Assembly: GCA_005883215.1 (NCBI GenBank)
Contig: VAYS01000009.1
Span: 124,001-188,000, forward strand
DNA: 64,000 bases
Direction: 5' to 3'
Source of the DNA: Actinomycetota bacterium
GTDB lineage: Bacteria > Actinomycetota > Thermoleophilia > Solirubrobacterales > Solirubrobacteraceae
The first letter of the stretch is position 1; the number at the start of each line of letters is the position of its first letter. A program made the translations under genes and the position numbers. A model generated the notes under the pieces. That model was not told the DNA's origin and did no database searches. It was given only the letters and a program-made list of their open reading frames with translations. Shown piece after piece: positions 41,201 to 48,832 of the stretch.

Positions 41201-41397
41201 TTGAACACCCGCGCCAGCACGTGGTGCGAGCCCGGCGGCCCGTTGGCGGTCGGCGGCCCCTCGTAGAACACCCACGGCTCGGCGTCGGCGCGGCGGCGCA
41301 GCGACTCGGCGAACACGTCGCGCTCGCGCCAGCGGGCCAGCACCTCGAGCTCGAGCTCGGGCAGCGCCAGCTGGGGGTCGACGGGACGGTGGGGCAC
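38233..41397 (-). CDS. ileS: Isoleucine-tRNA ligase
   Basis: A 1054-residue class I aminoacyl-tRNA synthetase charging tRNA-Ile. The nucleotide-binding signature is GPPTANGPPGSHH (47-59), the variant G-S/T-H-H of the HIGH motif seen in eukaryote-like (type 2) IleRS, and KMSKS is at 599-603. The editing domain (CP1) lies between. Four Cys in VVPYCPRCGTAL and HCWRCG sites and CPECGE fit zinc knuckles. GTG 41397 gives VPHRPVDPQLAL, and the frame before it is not coding. The gene is the last of a same-strand run of regulators. Type 2 IleRS are associated with natural mupirocin tolerance (family knowledge). Confidence 0.95.
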   Translation of the reverse strand: MPHRPVDPQLALPELELEVLARWRERDVFAESLRRRADAEPWVFYEGPPTANGPPGSHHVLARVFKDIYPRYKTMRGHRVERKGGWDCHGLPVEIAVEQELGITSKDQIEAYGIAAFNARCRESVFAYVEEWKRLTERIGFWIDLDDAYRTLDESYIESVWWALRQIYDKGLLYEGHKVVPYCPRCGTALSSHEVALGYRDVTDPSIYVRLPVRGGAGPLAADSELLVWTTTPWTLVSNAAVAVDPEMTYVRARPPGGGAELVVAEARSEAVLGEGAEVLDRFAGAELVGARYEPPFDFIGAEAYGERGHTVLAADFVSAEEGTGLVHTAIAFGEDDYRLGEQYGLEVVNPVRADGTYDERIGPFAGRFVKDADPDLVEDLRARGRLWRAEAYEHSYPHCWRCGTPLLYYAKPSWYIATSRLRDRLLAANETVSWHPEHIKHGRFGEWLRGNVDWALSRERYWGTPLPIWRCPAGHVHCVGSFSELAELSGRELSDHHRPFVDDVGFACPECGERMERALEVIDVWFDSGAMPFAQYHAPFQGEERFATQFPADFVCEALDQTRGWFYSLLAVSTLLYDRAPYRNVVCLGLILDAEGQKMSKSRGNIVVPGDVIDRYGADALRWYFFTSKAPWDGYRFSVESVGEGVRLFLRQLWSTYGFYVLYANANAIEAEGGTPPSSPSAGRGPGAGAEDAAAGLLDRWARSRLSATVETVRSRLDAYDATSAGRAIAGFVDELSNWYVRRSRRRFWDGDPAAFATLHHCLVSVSRLLAPFTPFMSDEIYDNLDGSEPSVHLCDFPAPEADAHDRELERAMAVSRETVRLGLAARSQAKVKLRQPLRAGVVVATGSEREAIERLSSIVAGELNVKELRFVAGAEELGRYEVRPNYRSLGPRFGKSMPRVADAVAALDAGAVAEAMGAGRPVGLSVDGREHELSAQDLQLVLAPPEGYAVEREGSHAVALELELDPALEREGLAREVVHAVQSARKAAGLAVEDRIVLDLGGDAELVAAARDHQAYVAGETLAVELSFNGGGTEPESTVIDGRELLIGLRRA

Positions 41398-41461
41398 CGG
41401 CGCCGATTCTAGGTTTTGGGATAGGGGCGCCTGACGGCGCCCGGGCTCGTCGGCGCTTTGC

Positions 41462-41893
41462 TCAGGCCGCCAGCTTGCGACAAATCCGGGCCAGGGAGAG
41501 CTTCTCGGACTCGTCGAGCGCGGCGAAGGCGCTGGCCACGCGCTGGGTGTGCTCGGGGAACACCCGCTGCACGGTGGCCGCACCGGCTGCTGTCAGCAGC
41601 ACTGCTGCGGCGCGCCGATCGCGGACCAGACGCCGGCGCTCGACGAGCCCGCGGGCGGCCAGGGTGGAGACGATCTCGGTCAGGTTGGCCTTGGAGGTGC
41701 CCAGCCGGCGGCGCAGGGTGCGCAGCTCGAGCTCGCCGCCGGCGGTGGCCAGGATCACCAGCACCTCGAAGCCAGGGCCCGAGAGCCCCTCGCGCTCCAG
41801 GCCGGCGGTCAGCGCCCGGCGCAGGCTGCTCTGGGCGCGCAGCAGGGACTCCAGCGCGCGGTGGGCGAGGTGGTCGCCGACCGGGAGTGACAC
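41462..41893 (-). CDS. MarR-family transcriptional regulator
   Basis: A 143-residue winged-helix repressor. The recognition part shows GFEVLVILATAGGELELRTLRRRLGTSKANLTEIVSTLAARGLV, followed by the wing ERRRLVRDRRAAAVLLTAAG and dimerisation helices at both ends. GTG 41893 starts 46 nt after the MerR-like gene's stop, and the gene ends 64 nt before ileS. MarR proteins sense phenolic or oxidant ligands. Its target could be the neighbouring regulators or itself; nothing ties it to ileS. Confidence 0.85.
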   Translation of the reverse strand: MSLPVGDHLAHRALESLLRAQSSLRRALTAGLEREGLSGPGFEVLVILATAGGELELRTLRRRLGTSKANLTEIVSTLAARGLVERRRLVRDRRAAAVLLTAAGAATVQRVFPEHTQRVASAFAALDESEKLSLARICRKLAA

Positions 41894-41939
41894 CGACGCC
41901 GACGCTAGCGCCCGGGCCGGACACGCAGTGGGGCGTCGC

Positions 41940-42803
41940 TCAGCCGGTGGCCGAGGCGCCCGTGCTGGCGGCCGGGCGCTCGTCCAGGGCGGCCAGCAGC
42001 GCGTCGCGCGCCTGCATCGCCCCGGGGCCGATGCGGGTCACGGTGCTGCCGCTCGCCTCGGGCAGCGCCCCGCGGTAGTCCAGGACCCGCACGCTCTCTC
42101 CGCGGTGCCGGGCGGCGAACACCACGCGGGCCAGGGCGTCCATGCTCGCCCGCCGCCCGCCGAGCACGACGGCGGCCGGGTCCAGCGCGCGCAGCGCCCG
42201 GGCCAGGCGCTCGGGCGACAGGGCCACCGCGAGGGCCAGCGTGCGCAGGCCGGCCCGCCGCAGGCACAGCTCGAGCGCCTGGACGTAGAGGGCGTCGAGG
42301 TCCCCCGCCTCGCTGGCGTCGAAGATCAGGATCCCCGGGTCGCGATGGGCGGGGGGCGCCGCCCGCTGGATCGCCGCCAGCCAGCCGGTGGCATAGCGCC
42401 AGGCGAACCCGTACTCGGGACCCGTCTCGGCCTCGGAGCCGCCCAGGGAGGAGACGGTCGGCAGCAGCACTTCCTCGACGGTGCGCTCCACCGAGCGCAC
42501 GGCCAGGCTCTCCTCGAGCACGCGGTCACAGCGCGGCTCGTCAAAGCGCGAGAACGCCGAGCGCAGACGCACCGGCGACGCGGGACCCTCGCCGCGCTCG
42601 CGGGCGATGGAGACCGCCGAGGAGATGTTGTGCGTCTGCTCGAAGGCCTCGCGCAGGGCCTCGATCTCGGCCAGGTCGAACTGACGGTGACCCCCCGGGG
42701 TGCGCCGCGGGCGGGGAAAGCCAAACCGGCGCTCCCAGCTGCGCAGCGTGTTCGGGCTCACGCCGAGCATGCCGGCGGCGGCGTTGGTGCGCACCACGCT
42801 CAT
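41940..42803 (-). CDS. MerR-family regulator with B12-binding-like C-terminal region
   Basis: A 287-residue regulator. The N-terminal MerR HTH is clear: NAAAGMLGVSPNTLRSWERRFGFPRPRRTPGGHRQF. The long C-terminal part resembles the two-domain cap and Rossmann layout of CarH/LitR-like cobalamin sensors (helical RTVEEVLLPTVSSLGG, then a beta-alpha domain with GILIFDASEAGDLDALYVQALELCLR and RVLDYRG). The diagnostic E/D-x-H-x-x-G cobalamin ligand motif is not seen, so ligand binding may be lost or different. ATG 42803 (MSVVRTN) is the start. It sits in a same-strand run with a PAS-like and a MarR gene. Confidence 0.75.
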   Translation of the reverse strand: MSVVRTNAAAGMLGVSPNTLRSWERRFGFPRPRRTPGGHRQFDLAEIEALREAFEQTHNISSAVSIARERGEGPASPVRLRSAFSRFDEPRCDRVLEESLAVRSVERTVEEVLLPTVSSLGGSEAETGPEYGFAWRYATGWLAAIQRAAPPAHRDPGILIFDASEAGDLDALYVQALELCLRRAGLRTLALAVALSPERLARALRALDPAAVVLGGRRASMDALARVVFAARHRGESVRVLDYRGALPEASGSTVTRIGPGAMQARDALLAALDERPAASTGASATG

Positions 42804-42919
42804 GGCAGGATGTATGGAGGCTGGGCGGGGTTTGGGCAAGGAGGGCAAGCATCCCTGCAAATCGGGCATTTCGCTGCATGGGCAGGAGACCCCTCCGGCG
42901 CGCCGACGGACGGCGAGGA

Positions 42920-43423
42920 TCAGTCGCGATCGTCCAGGACCAGGAGCGCGGCGGGCGGCGGCCCGCAGGCTCCCAGGCGCGCCCGCAGGGGCCGCCCCGG
43001 GGCGTGGGTGCAGCGCACGAGCAGGGCGGGCAGCGGCGCCGCGCCCGTGGCCAGGCGGGGGATCGCCTCCACCAGCCGCGCCCAGTCGGCGGGCCGTTCG
43101 GCGTCGGGGGCCAGGAACTCGGCCAGGTCGCGGTTGACCGCCTCGGCCTCACCGACGCCGAGCAGCCGCTCGGCGCGGTCAGAGACCGCGCCGATCTCCC
43201 GGCCGGCGCCGATCACCAGGAACGCCTCGCGCGCCGCCGGCGCCGCCGCCGGCGCCGCGCGCAGGATCAGTCCCAGCTCGCACGCGGAGCACACGCGCGA
43301 GGGCGCGGCCAAGCCCGGGCGGGCACGCGGGCGAGCGCCGCAGTGCCCGCAAAAGGCGACCGTGGTCTGGGCCCCGTTGGTCACCACCGCGCTGAGCGCC
43401 CTCCGTGGCGCCCGGGCCGACAC
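42920..43423 (-). CDS. Zinc-ribbon plus PAS-like protein
   Basis: A 167-residue protein. Residues 20-55 hold a zinc-ribbon pattern (CGHCG, then CSAC 20 residues later). After an Ala-rich linker, residues 66-165 look like a PAS-type sensor domain (AFLVIGAGREIGAVSDRAERLLG, DLAEFLAPDAERPADWARLV, ALLVLDDRD). GTG 43423 is the start. It is encoded immediately before the MerR-like gene on the same strand, so it may modulate that regulator. The family is not recognised; redox or ligand sensing is a guess. Confidence 0.6.
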   Translation of the reverse strand: MSARAPRRALSAVVTNGAQTTVAFCGHCGARPRARPGLAAPSRVCSACELGLILRAAPAAAPAAREAFLVIGAGREIGAVSDRAERLLGVGEAEAVNRDLAEFLAPDAERPADWARLVEAIPRLATGAAPLPALLVRCTHAPGRPLRARLGACGPPPAALLVLDDRD

Positions 43424-43459
43424 TAGACCCAGGCCCCCGGCGTCCTGCGAGCACCGCGG

Positions 43460-43882
43460 TTACTCATCGGACAGGTGCGTGTTGGCCCAGCGCTGGAGCG
43501 CGATCAGGATCGGGTAGAGGTCGATGCCCGCCTGGGTGAGCCGGTACTCGTGCCAGTCGCGGCCCGAGGCCTCGCGGTGATAGGGCCGCGGCTGCAGGAT
43601 CTCGCGCGCGACCAGCGCCTTGAGCCGGGCGCTGAGCACGGTCTTGGCGATTCCCAGATGGCGATGGAGTTCGCCGAAGCGGCGATGCCCGGCGACGATC
43701 TCGCGCACGATCAGCAGCGACCACCGGTCGCCCACGATCTCCATCGCCCGGGAGATCGGGTCCTCGGGGCCCGTGCCGGCGCCAACCTGGGCGCGCAGCT
43801 CCCGTTCCAGTGCGTTGGTCTCGGCCCGGCGCGCGCTCGCCCGGGGACCGCCTGGGCTGGTGGGCGTCATCGGCCCGAACAT
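43460..43882 (-). CDS. HxlR-family transcriptional regulator
   Basis: A 140-residue winged-helix regulator of the HxlR/DUF24 family. Core: IVGDRWSLLIVREIVAGHRRFGELHRHLGIAKTVLSARLKALV, then a wing with ILQPRPYHREASGRDWHEYRLTQAG. These proteins often respond to aldehydes, quinones or other electrophiles through a Cys; here no Cys is present, so a non-thiol mechanism is likely. ATG 43882 or the ATG four codons later could start it. It lies 129 nt downstream of the MFS gene in the trpB2-aldehyde dehydrogenase-MFS run and may control that unit. Confidence 0.82.
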   Translation of the reverse strand: MFGPMTPTSPGGPRASARRAETNALERELRAQVGAGTGPEDPISRAMEIVGDRWSLLIVREIVAGHRRFGELHRHLGIAKTVLSARLKALVAREILQPRPYHREASGRDWHEYRLTQAGIDLYPILIALQRWANTHLSDE

Positions 43883-44011
43883 CGGCCGACCGGGGCCAAC
43901 CGCCCTGCCGGCCCTCGACTTTGCAGACCTTTGGCTTGCCCGGGCGCCAGGGTCGGTGCAGCCTCCCGGTCCCTCCCCGGGCGGGCCAGGGGCGATCGGC
44001 GTGTGACCCGC

Positions 44012-45499
44012 CTATGCGGGTGCCGTCGCGCGCGGGCCGCCGCGCCCTTCTGCGCGCTCTACGCGCGCCAGCCAGAGCGCCCCGAGCGCGGTCAGCCCGG
44101 CGGCGATCGCCTCGTAGTACCACGCGGCGACGAAGACGTGGTGCGGGCCGACCGTGCCGGCATGGCCGACGATCGCCACCGCGCCGGCGATGCCCAGAAC
44201 GCCCCCGAGCTGGCGGGCGGTGGAGTTGACCGCCGAGCCCGTGCCATAGAGCCGGCCGGGGAGGGCGTAGACCGCCGCCGCGGTGAGGGTGGGAAACGCC
44301 AGCGCGATGCCCGCTCCGGTGAGCACGGTTCCGGGAAGCCAGTCGGCCGCGTAGTGGGCGCTGGTGCCGGCTCGGAGCGCATACCACGCGCAGCCGCATG
44401 CGTAGACGATGGCTCCTAGGCCGCTGGTTGGCCCGAGGCCGCGACGCCTGGCCAGGCGCGCGGCGGGGGCCGCCAGCAGCACGGTGAACAGCGGGCCGGG
44501 GGTGATGGCAGCACCCGCCTCGAGCACGGAGTAGCCCCACACGGAGGTGAGAAAGAGGACGTCGGTGAGGATCTTGGCGTAGAAGGCCGCGGCAAAGACG
44601 ACCACCGCCAGGTTTGCCGTCCTGACCGAGCGAAGACGCAGGAACAGGCGCTCGGTCCCGTATTCGCGCCCCCGTGGGCGGGCGGCGACCAGCGCGAGCA
44701 GGCCGACGGCGGCGGCGAAGCTGCCCAGGATCCGGGGGTCGTCCCAGCCCCAGTCGGGCCCCTGGGTGACCCCTAGGGCGAGCAGGCCCACGGCGATGGT
44801 CAGCAGCACCACCGTGGGGATGTCCGGCACCTCGCCGTGCTCGGGGTCGCGCTGCTCGCGCAGGGCGCGGCGGCCGACGAGCCAGGCCGCCGCGCCGAGG
44901 GGGAGGTTGACCAGGAACACGAGCCGCCAGCTCGAGGCGCGCACCAGGACGCCACCCAGCGGGGGGCCCACGGCGGCCGCCACCGCGGCGGACGCCGACA
45001 GCAGGGTGACTCCGGCGATCCGACGGTGGGCGGGGAGCTCTCCCAGCACCAGCGCCAGCGCGGCTGGGACCACCAGGGCAGCGCCCGCGGCCTGGACTGC
45101 TCGCAGCGCTATGAGAAGCTCGGATGACCCGGCCCCGGCGCACGCCGCCGAGGCCGCGGTGAACATCGCCAGCCCGACCATGAACACCCGCCGCCGACCC
45201 ACCAGGTCGGCGATCTGTCCGGCGGGTACCAGCAGCGCCGCGAAGACGATGTTGTAGCCGTTGAGCACCCACGACAGCCAGGAGGTGGCGACGTGGGGAA
45301 AGGACCGGTGGATGCTGGGGAAGGCGATGTTGACGATCGTGGCGTCAAGGAACGCCATGAACGCGGCGATCGAGCACACGACGAGCACTCCCCGCGTGCG
45401 GGATGTTCGAGGATGGACGCCCGCGCGGGAGGTCGGCGGCACCGGGATCGCAGTATCGGCGTTGGCGCCGGTGCGCGCCGGCGCGGGCGCGGCGCCCAC
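44012..45499 (-). CDS. MFS transporter, DHA2 (14-helix) drug/metabolite exporter family
   Basis: A 495-residue transporter with about 14 helices. FLDATIVNIAFPSI is the DHA2 motif D1, GQIADLVGRRRVF is motif A, and GPPLGGVL carries the motif C-like Gly pattern of antiporters. DHA2 proteins export drugs or secondary metabolites using the proton gradient. GTG 45499 follows the aldehyde dehydrogenase stop by 9 nt, so it is in the same operon and may export that pathway's product. The N-terminal 35 residues are Pro/Ala-rich and cytoplasmic. Confidence 0.88.
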   Translation of the reverse strand: MGAAPAPARTGANADTAIPVPPTSRAGVHPRTSRTRGVLVVCSIAAFMAFLDATIVNIAFPSIHRSFPHVATSWLSWVLNGYNIVFAALLVPAGQIADLVGRRRVFMVGLAMFTAASAACAGAGSSELLIALRAVQAAGAALVVPAALALVLGELPAHRRIAGVTLLSASAAVAAAVGPPLGGVLVRASSWRLVFLVNLPLGAAAWLVGRRALREQRDPEHGEVPDIPTVVLLTIAVGLLALGVTQGPDWGWDDPRILGSFAAAVGLLALVAARPRGREYGTERLFLRLRSVRTANLAVVVFAAAFYAKILTDVLFLTSVWGYSVLEAGAAITPGPLFTVLLAAPAARLARRRGLGPTSGLGAIVYACGCAWYALRAGTSAHYAADWLPGTVLTGAGIALAFPTLTAAAVYALPGRLYGTGSAVNSTARQLGGVLGIAGAVAIVGHAGTVGPHHVFVAAWYYEAIAAGLTALGALWLARVERAEGRGGPRATAPA

Positions 45500-45508
45500 C
45501 GAGCGGAC

Positions 45509-47122
45509 CTAGCCCACAGTGCGCTGGGGAAGGCCTATCGCGTCGATCAGATCTTGCTCGCTGTAGGTCCCGGCGGGAACGACGGCGGCGCCCTGGAGGT
45601 GCGATGTGCGCAGCGGGGGGTAGTTCATCTCCCCGTAAGGGCCGCCGGTGCGCCCGGTGCCACCGTGGGTCGCCAGCACGGGAGCGAACGCGATGTGCGA
45701 CTCGTTGACCTTGAGCAGACCGGCGTTGCTCACCTCGGTGACGAAGCGGTCGACCACGGCCGGGTCCTTCGCCCACAGCGAGTTTCTCAGCCCGTACTCG
45801 TTGGCGTTCAGGAACGCGATCACGCGATCCAGCAGCCCCTCGACCTCGTCGGGGGCGGGGACGATCACCGGGAGCAGGGGAAAGAACGTCTCCTCGCGCA
45901 CGCAGGTGAGCGTGCGGGCTTCGGTCATGCCGTCCACGCGCAGGAGCGTCGGCTCCAGGAAGAAGCCCTCGGTGGAGCGATTGCCCTCGACGTCGACGCG
46001 CTCTCCGCCGCACAGGATGTCCACGCCCCCCTGACGTGCTTCGGCGAGGCAGTCGAAATAGCGGTCGGCCTTCAGCACCGGGGAGAGGACGACGTCGGGG
46101 TCCTCGGGCATGCCGGGACGGATGTCCTCCATCCGCCCCAGCACGCGCTCGATCAGCTCATCGGCGATCGCCGGGTGGGCCACGGCGTACTTGGGGACCA
46201 TGCACACCTGGCTTGAGCCGTAGAAGCACTCGCACATCGCCACCGCGGCCGCGTCCAGGTCGGCGTCGTCCCAGATCACGATGCCGTCGTTGCCCGACAG
46301 CTCGAGGATCGCCTTCTTGCCGTTGGTCACCAGGTCCTTGCCCACCTTTAACCCGACGGCGCTGTCGCCAAAGAACATGACGTCGTTGACCAGGGGACTC
46401 TCGGTCCACTGGCGCAGGATCTCCTTGGTGTCGCCGGAGATGATGTTCAACGTGCCGGGGGGCGCCCCGTGCGCGTCGAGGATCGGCGCGACGATCTCGT
46501 GGTAGAGGAACATCACCGACAGAGGGGTCGAGCGGGGCGCCTTGACCACGAGCGTGTTGCCCGACAGCAGCGCGCCGACCGCCAGGGCCGAGTTGGACCC
46601 GGCGGCGTTCTGGGGCGGGTTCAGGCACACCACGCCGTCGGGCTTGCGCTGGAGAATGAGCTGACGCTTGCCCTGATCGATGTGCTGGCGCAGCTGGGAG
46701 AAGTACCAGTCCATCGTCTCGGGGCAGGTACCGTCGATCACGCCGCGCAGCTCCCACTCGGCGACGCGCCTGGGGTGTCCCTCGGCGATCAGGATCTCGA
46801 TCAGGTCCTCGGCCCGCTCGCACACAGCCTGTCCGAAGTCGGCGGCGATCTCGCGCCGCGTGCTCATCGGCGTGCGCGAGTACTCCGGAAACGCGCGCGC
46901 CGCGGCCTCCAGCGCCTCGGCGCTGTCCCGGCGATCGCCGAACGCGCAGCGCCCGATCACTTCCTCGGGCGCCTCCCCGGGATCGCGCTCGCCGAGCTCC
47001 AAGGCGCGCTTGAGGCCGAACGCGCCCATCGGGTCGGCGATCAGCGCCGAGGCGCGCACCACGTAGTTCCAGCCTTGGCCGTCGCGTACTTGTCCGTCGA
47101 TGAGCAGCGGGTAGGACCTCAT
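45509..47122 (-). CDS. Aldehyde dehydrogenase family protein
   Basis: A 537-residue NAD(P)-dependent aldehyde dehydrogenase-fold enzyme. The catalytic Cys is C307 (GSSQVCMVP), and the general-base region is ELSGND (E274), where most ALDHs have ELGGK. The Rossmann part includes PDGVVCLNPPQNAAGSN and NTLVVKAPRSTP. A Val-Asp-Gly-rich N-terminus (MRSYPLLIDGQVRDGQGWNYVV) is longer than usual. AGGAGG precedes ATG 47122, which overlaps the trpB2 stop (ATGA). Unusual substitutions (Asn for Gly at E-L-S-G-N-D) suggest a specialised acyl or semialdehyde substrate. Its role with a TrpB-like enzyme is unknown. Confidence 0.82.
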   Translation of the reverse strand: MRSYPLLIDGQVRDGQGWNYVVRASALIADPMGAFGLKRALELGERDPGEAPEEVIGRCAFGDRRDSAEALEAAARAFPEYSRTPMSTRREIAADFGQAVCERAEDLIEILIAEGHPRRVAEWELRGVIDGTCPETMDWYFSQLRQHIDQGKRQLILQRKPDGVVCLNPPQNAAGSNSALAVGALLSGNTLVVKAPRSTPLSVMFLYHEIVAPILDAHGAPPGTLNIISGDTKEILRQWTESPLVNDVMFFGDSAVGLKVGKDLVTNGKKAILELSGNDGIVIWDDADLDAAAVAMCECFYGSSQVCMVPKYAVAHPAIADELIERVLGRMEDIRPGMPEDPDVVLSPVLKADRYFDCLAEARQGGVDILCGGERVDVEGNRSTEGFFLEPTLLRVDGMTEARTLTCVREETFFPLLPVIVPAPDEVEGLLDRVIAFLNANEYGLRNSLWAKDPAVVDRFVTEVSNAGLLKVNESHIAFAPVLATHGGTGRTGGPYGEMNYPPLRTSHLQGAAVVPAGTYSEQDLIDAIGLPQRTVG

Positions 47123-48510
47123 GCGCTTACCTCCTGAAAGGCGGGTGGCCTTGGCGAATCGGTGGATTGCTCCAGCGACTCGACGTCTTGCAGCTCGCCG
47201 GAGTTGAAGCGACCGTAGGCGCCCAGGTCGAGCAGCCCGTGGCCCGAGTAGGAGAAGAGGATCGTCGCCTTGCGGCTCTGCTCCCGGCACCGGCGAGCGA
47301 TGTCGATCACGGCCCGGATCGCGTGCGCGGTCTCCGGGGCGGGGACCAGCCCGGTCAGCCGCGCAAACAGGGCCCCGGCCGAGAACACCTCCGTCTGGCG
47401 GTAGGCGATCGCGTCCAGGATGCCCTCGTGCCGCAGCAGGCCGACCAGCGGCGCGGCGCCGTGGTAGCGAAGGCCCCCGGCGTGGATGGGCGGGGGCACG
47501 AACTCGTGGCCCAGCGTGTAGGTCCGCGTCGACGGGCCCTGCCCCATCGCGTCGGCGTAGTCCCACCGGTACTCGCCCTGCGTGAGCGTGGGACAGGCGG
47601 TCGGCTCGACGCCGAGCATCGTGATCTGCGCTCCGCGCAGCTTGTCTGCCATCCACGGCAGCATCAGGCCGCCCAGGTTTGACCCGCACCCCACCGACGC
47701 GACCAGGTAGTCGACGTCGGAGGCGCCGGCGAGCGCCAGCTGCTCGCGGGCTTCGAGGCCGATCACCGTCTGGTGCAGCAGGACGTGGTTGGCAAACGCG
47801 CCCATCGAGAAGCGGGCGTCGGGGTCCGAGCGCACCACCTCCAGGGCCTCGGTGACCGCGGTGGCCTCCGAGCCCGGGTGCTCGGGGTCCTGGGAGAGGA
47901 AGGATCGGCCGGCGGCGGTGGTCGTGCCCGGGCTGGGCAGGACGGTGGCGCCGTAGGTCTCCATCAGGTGACGCCGCCCGGGCTTGTGGTGGTAGGAGGC
48001 CCGCACCATGTAGACGGTGACCTCGATCCCGATCAGCGCGCCGGCGAGCGCGAGCGCCGAGCCCCACTGCCCGGCGCCGGTGTCGGTCACCAGACGCCCT
48101 ACGCCCTCCTGCTTTGCGTAGTACGCCTGAGCCAGCGCGGAGTTGAGCTTGTGGCTTCCCGACGGCGACTGTCCCTCGTACTTGAAGTAGATCTCGGCCG
48201 GGGTGTCGAGCTCGCGCTCGAGCGCCCTCGCCCGGTACAGCGGCGTGGGACGCCATATGCGGTAGAGGCCGGCGACCTGGTCGGGGATGCTCACCCAGCG
48301 CTCCAGGGAGCGATCCTGGGCCAGCAGCGCCGCCGGCGCGAGCCGGCGCTGGTATTCGTCGCTCACCGGCTCGCCGGTCGCCGGATCGATGAACGGGTCC
48401 GGAAGCCGAGGCAGGTCAGGGAGCGCGTTGTACCAGCGCTCGGGGATCGCGCTGGCCGGCAGATCCCAGCGCTGAAGCGGCGGCGACTGGACCTGGGCTC
48501 CTACGCGGAT
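47119..48510 (-). CDS. trpB: TrpB2-type tryptophan synthase beta chain-like enzyme (ATC start)
   Basis: A 463-residue PLP enzyme of the TrpB2 branch. The PLP Lys is K121 (SPSGSHKLNSA), the phosphate-binding loop is GCGSNLGG, and SYSGHGLLDL ends the fold. The conserved TrpB2 N-terminus (SPPLQRWDLPASAIPERWYN) is encoded upstream of the first GTG (48366), so translation must begin earlier. The only well-placed ribosome-binding site (AAGGAAGGAG, 48526-48517) stands 6 nt before an ATC at 48510. An in-frame TAG bounds the frame. No trpA is nearby; TrpB2 may use free indole and serine or another acceptor. Its stop overlaps the aldehyde dehydrogenase start. Confidence 0.85.
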   Translation of the reverse strand: MRVGAQVQSPPLQRWDLPASAIPERWYNALPDLPRLPDPFIDPATGEPVSDEYQRRLAPAALLAQDRSLERWVSIPDQVAGLYRIWRPTPLYRARALERELDTPAEIYFKYEGQSPSGSHKLNSALAQAYYAKQEGVGRLVTDTGAGQWGSALALAGALIGIEVTVYMVRASYHHKPGRRHLMETYGATVLPSPGTTTAAGRSFLSQDPEHPGSEATAVTEALEVVRSDPDARFSMGAFANHVLLHQTVIGLEAREQLALAGASDVDYLVASVGCGSNLGGLMLPWMADKLRGAQITMLGVEPTACPTLTQGEYRWDYADAMGQGPSTRTYTLGHEFVPPPIHAGGLRYHGAAPLVGLLRHEGILDAIAYRQTEVFSAGALFARLTGLVPAPETAHAIRAVIDIARRCREQSRKATILFSYSGHGLLDLGAYGRFNSGELQDVESLEQSTDSPRPPAFQEVSA

Positions 48511-48832
48511 CTGCGGCTCCTTCCTTGTGCGCGCGCGGACAATGTGTGAGCCGACGTCCCCTAGTCGTAGTAGTCGGCGCGGACTAGTGCGTACTCGATA
48601 CCGGTGGACAAATGTTCTAGCCGGATCGTGAAGGCCCCCAGTCGGCCGGCGGCGGGGGCCGCGGGGGGCATTTCGGCGCTCAGGATGGCCTGTGGTTCAG
48701 GGGCCGGCGCCGAAAAACCGGTTAGCGGCCAGACGGGGTCCCCGCGGCGGGTTCGCGCAGGTTGGCCGCCCAAACGTCCGCAAATTGGCGCCAGCCCAAC
48801 CGGAGGCGCCGGCGGTGCCGACAAGGCTCTCA
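48511..48832. other. Divergent intergenic region trpB2 / EAL protein
   Basis: This 322-nt region separates the trpB2 ribosome-binding site from the EAL-protein ATG and must hold both promoters. A minus-strand frame from 48833 down to 48561 (or an ATG at 48671, 36 codons, ending A-L-V-R-A-D-Y-Y-D) is open and could be a small peptide, but no supporting ribosome-binding site or family is seen. I looked for a c-di-GMP riboswitch and a Trp leader and found neither convincing. Confidence 0.35.
48517..48526 (-). promoter_or_regulatory. Ribosome-binding site deciding the trpB2 start
   Basis: On the minus strand AAGGAAGGAG is followed by CCGCAG and then ATC CGC GTA GGA. Spacing to the ATC is 6 nt, ideal for initiation. 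No ATG, GTG or TTG is in frame between the upstream TAG and codon 49 (GTG 48366). Confidence 0.6.

Noticed and set aside
38980-41412. Long plus-strand ORF over ileS
   Set aside because: Antisense shadow of ileS, rich in Gln/Arg/His with no recognisable motif.
41398-41461. T-box leader upstream of ileS
   Set aside because: Only 64 nt separate ileS from marR and no T-box bulge sequence is present.
45509-48256. A 915-codon minus-strand ORF spanning two genes
   Set aside because: The last 537 codons are the aldehyde dehydrogenase; the earlier part is trpB2 read in the wrong frame.
48690-48832. c-di-GMP riboswitch before the EAL gene
   Set aside because: The region is structured and has GCAAA-like pieces but not the conserved GEMM core; similarity is too weak.
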